Part shown: positions 6,224-6,285 of the stretch, one piece after another
Position numbering within the stretch: position 1 is the first letter of the stretch
Layout: every line of letters begins with the position of its first letter
Origin: Gammaproteobacteria bacterium
Lineage (GTDB): Bacteria; Pseudomonadota; Gammaproteobacteria; Chromatiales; Sedimenticolaceae
NCBI GenBank assembly: GCA_020445245.1
Contig: JAGRHB010000118.1
Coordinates: 1 to 6,285, forward strand
Length of the DNA stretch: 6,285 bases
Direction of reading: 5' to 3'
Program-made: the position numbers and the translations under genes
Notes under the pieces: model-generated
Told to the model about the DNA's origin: nothing
Database searches by the model: none
Seen by the model: the letters and a program-made list of their open reading frames with translations, nothing else

Positions 6224-6285
6224 CAAATCCGCGGTCGATCCAGCTCGCCGGCCAGCATGTCCGCCATAGACGCGTCGTGGACCCG
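6223..6285 (-). CDS. Possible C-terminal end of an unidentified protein (5' part outside window)
   Basis: Reading leftward from the window edge, one minus-strand frame gives 20 codons ending RVHDASMADMLAGELDRPRI and then TGA (6225-6223). Sixteen of the 20 codons end in G or C, which matches the coding style of the neighbouring genes. The acidic, amphipathic make-up is plausible for a protein tail. If real, the gene lies upstream of acuI on the same strand with a gap of about 115 bases. The fragment is too short to identify. The other two minus frames are also open here, and a plus-strand ATG at 6257 (MSAIDASWT...) could instead start a divergent gene, although it has no visible ribosome site. 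Confidence is therefore low. Confidence 0.3.
   Translation of the reverse strand, partial: RVHDASMADMLAGELDRPRI

Overview
This is a GC-rich window (roughly 60-65 % GC by eye) with strongly GC-biased third codon positions. It looks like a chromosomal segment of a gammaproteobacterium or a related proteobacterium. That placement rests on gene families and on the style of the intergenic repeats, not on any diagnostic marker. All recognisable genes lie on the minus strand, so the window reads biologically from right to left.

Right edge (6285 to 6108): a possible last 20 codons of an unidentified minus-strand gene, then a short non-coding leader with a small inverted repeat. Next is a complete acuI/yhdH-type gene (6107-5115), an NADPH-dependent acrylyl-CoA reductase-like member of the medium-chain dehydrogenase/reductase superfamily. 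A 310-base intergenic region follows (5114-4805). Its right part holds three hairpin-forming repeat units of the CCTCACCCC/TTCTCC...GGAGAAGG type. Its left part holds an AT-rich 26-bp near-palindrome, the likely operator of the next gene.

Left part (4804 to 1): a three-gene drug-efflux operon. It encodes a TetR-family repressor with a CecR/CerR-type (DUF1956-like) C-terminal domain (4804-4121), an inner-membrane-anchored membrane fusion protein (4124-2802) and an RND permease (2805 to beyond position 1; 935 codons visible, 3' end cut by the window). Both internal junctions are 4-base ATGA stop/start overlaps, so the three genes are almost certainly co-transcribed and translationally coupled. 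The probable logic is that the TetR protein sits on the palindrome over its own promoter, and a toxic ligand releases it and induces regulator and pump together. The pump would need an outer-membrane channel to form a tripartite complex. None is encoded in the window, so it lies downstream past position 1 or elsewhere.

I see no RNA gene, CRISPR array or insertion sequence, and no clear evidence of a wholly new system. The points most worth a second look are the 26-bp operator, the Asn at the position where AcrB has its proton-relay lysine, and the hairpin repeat cluster.
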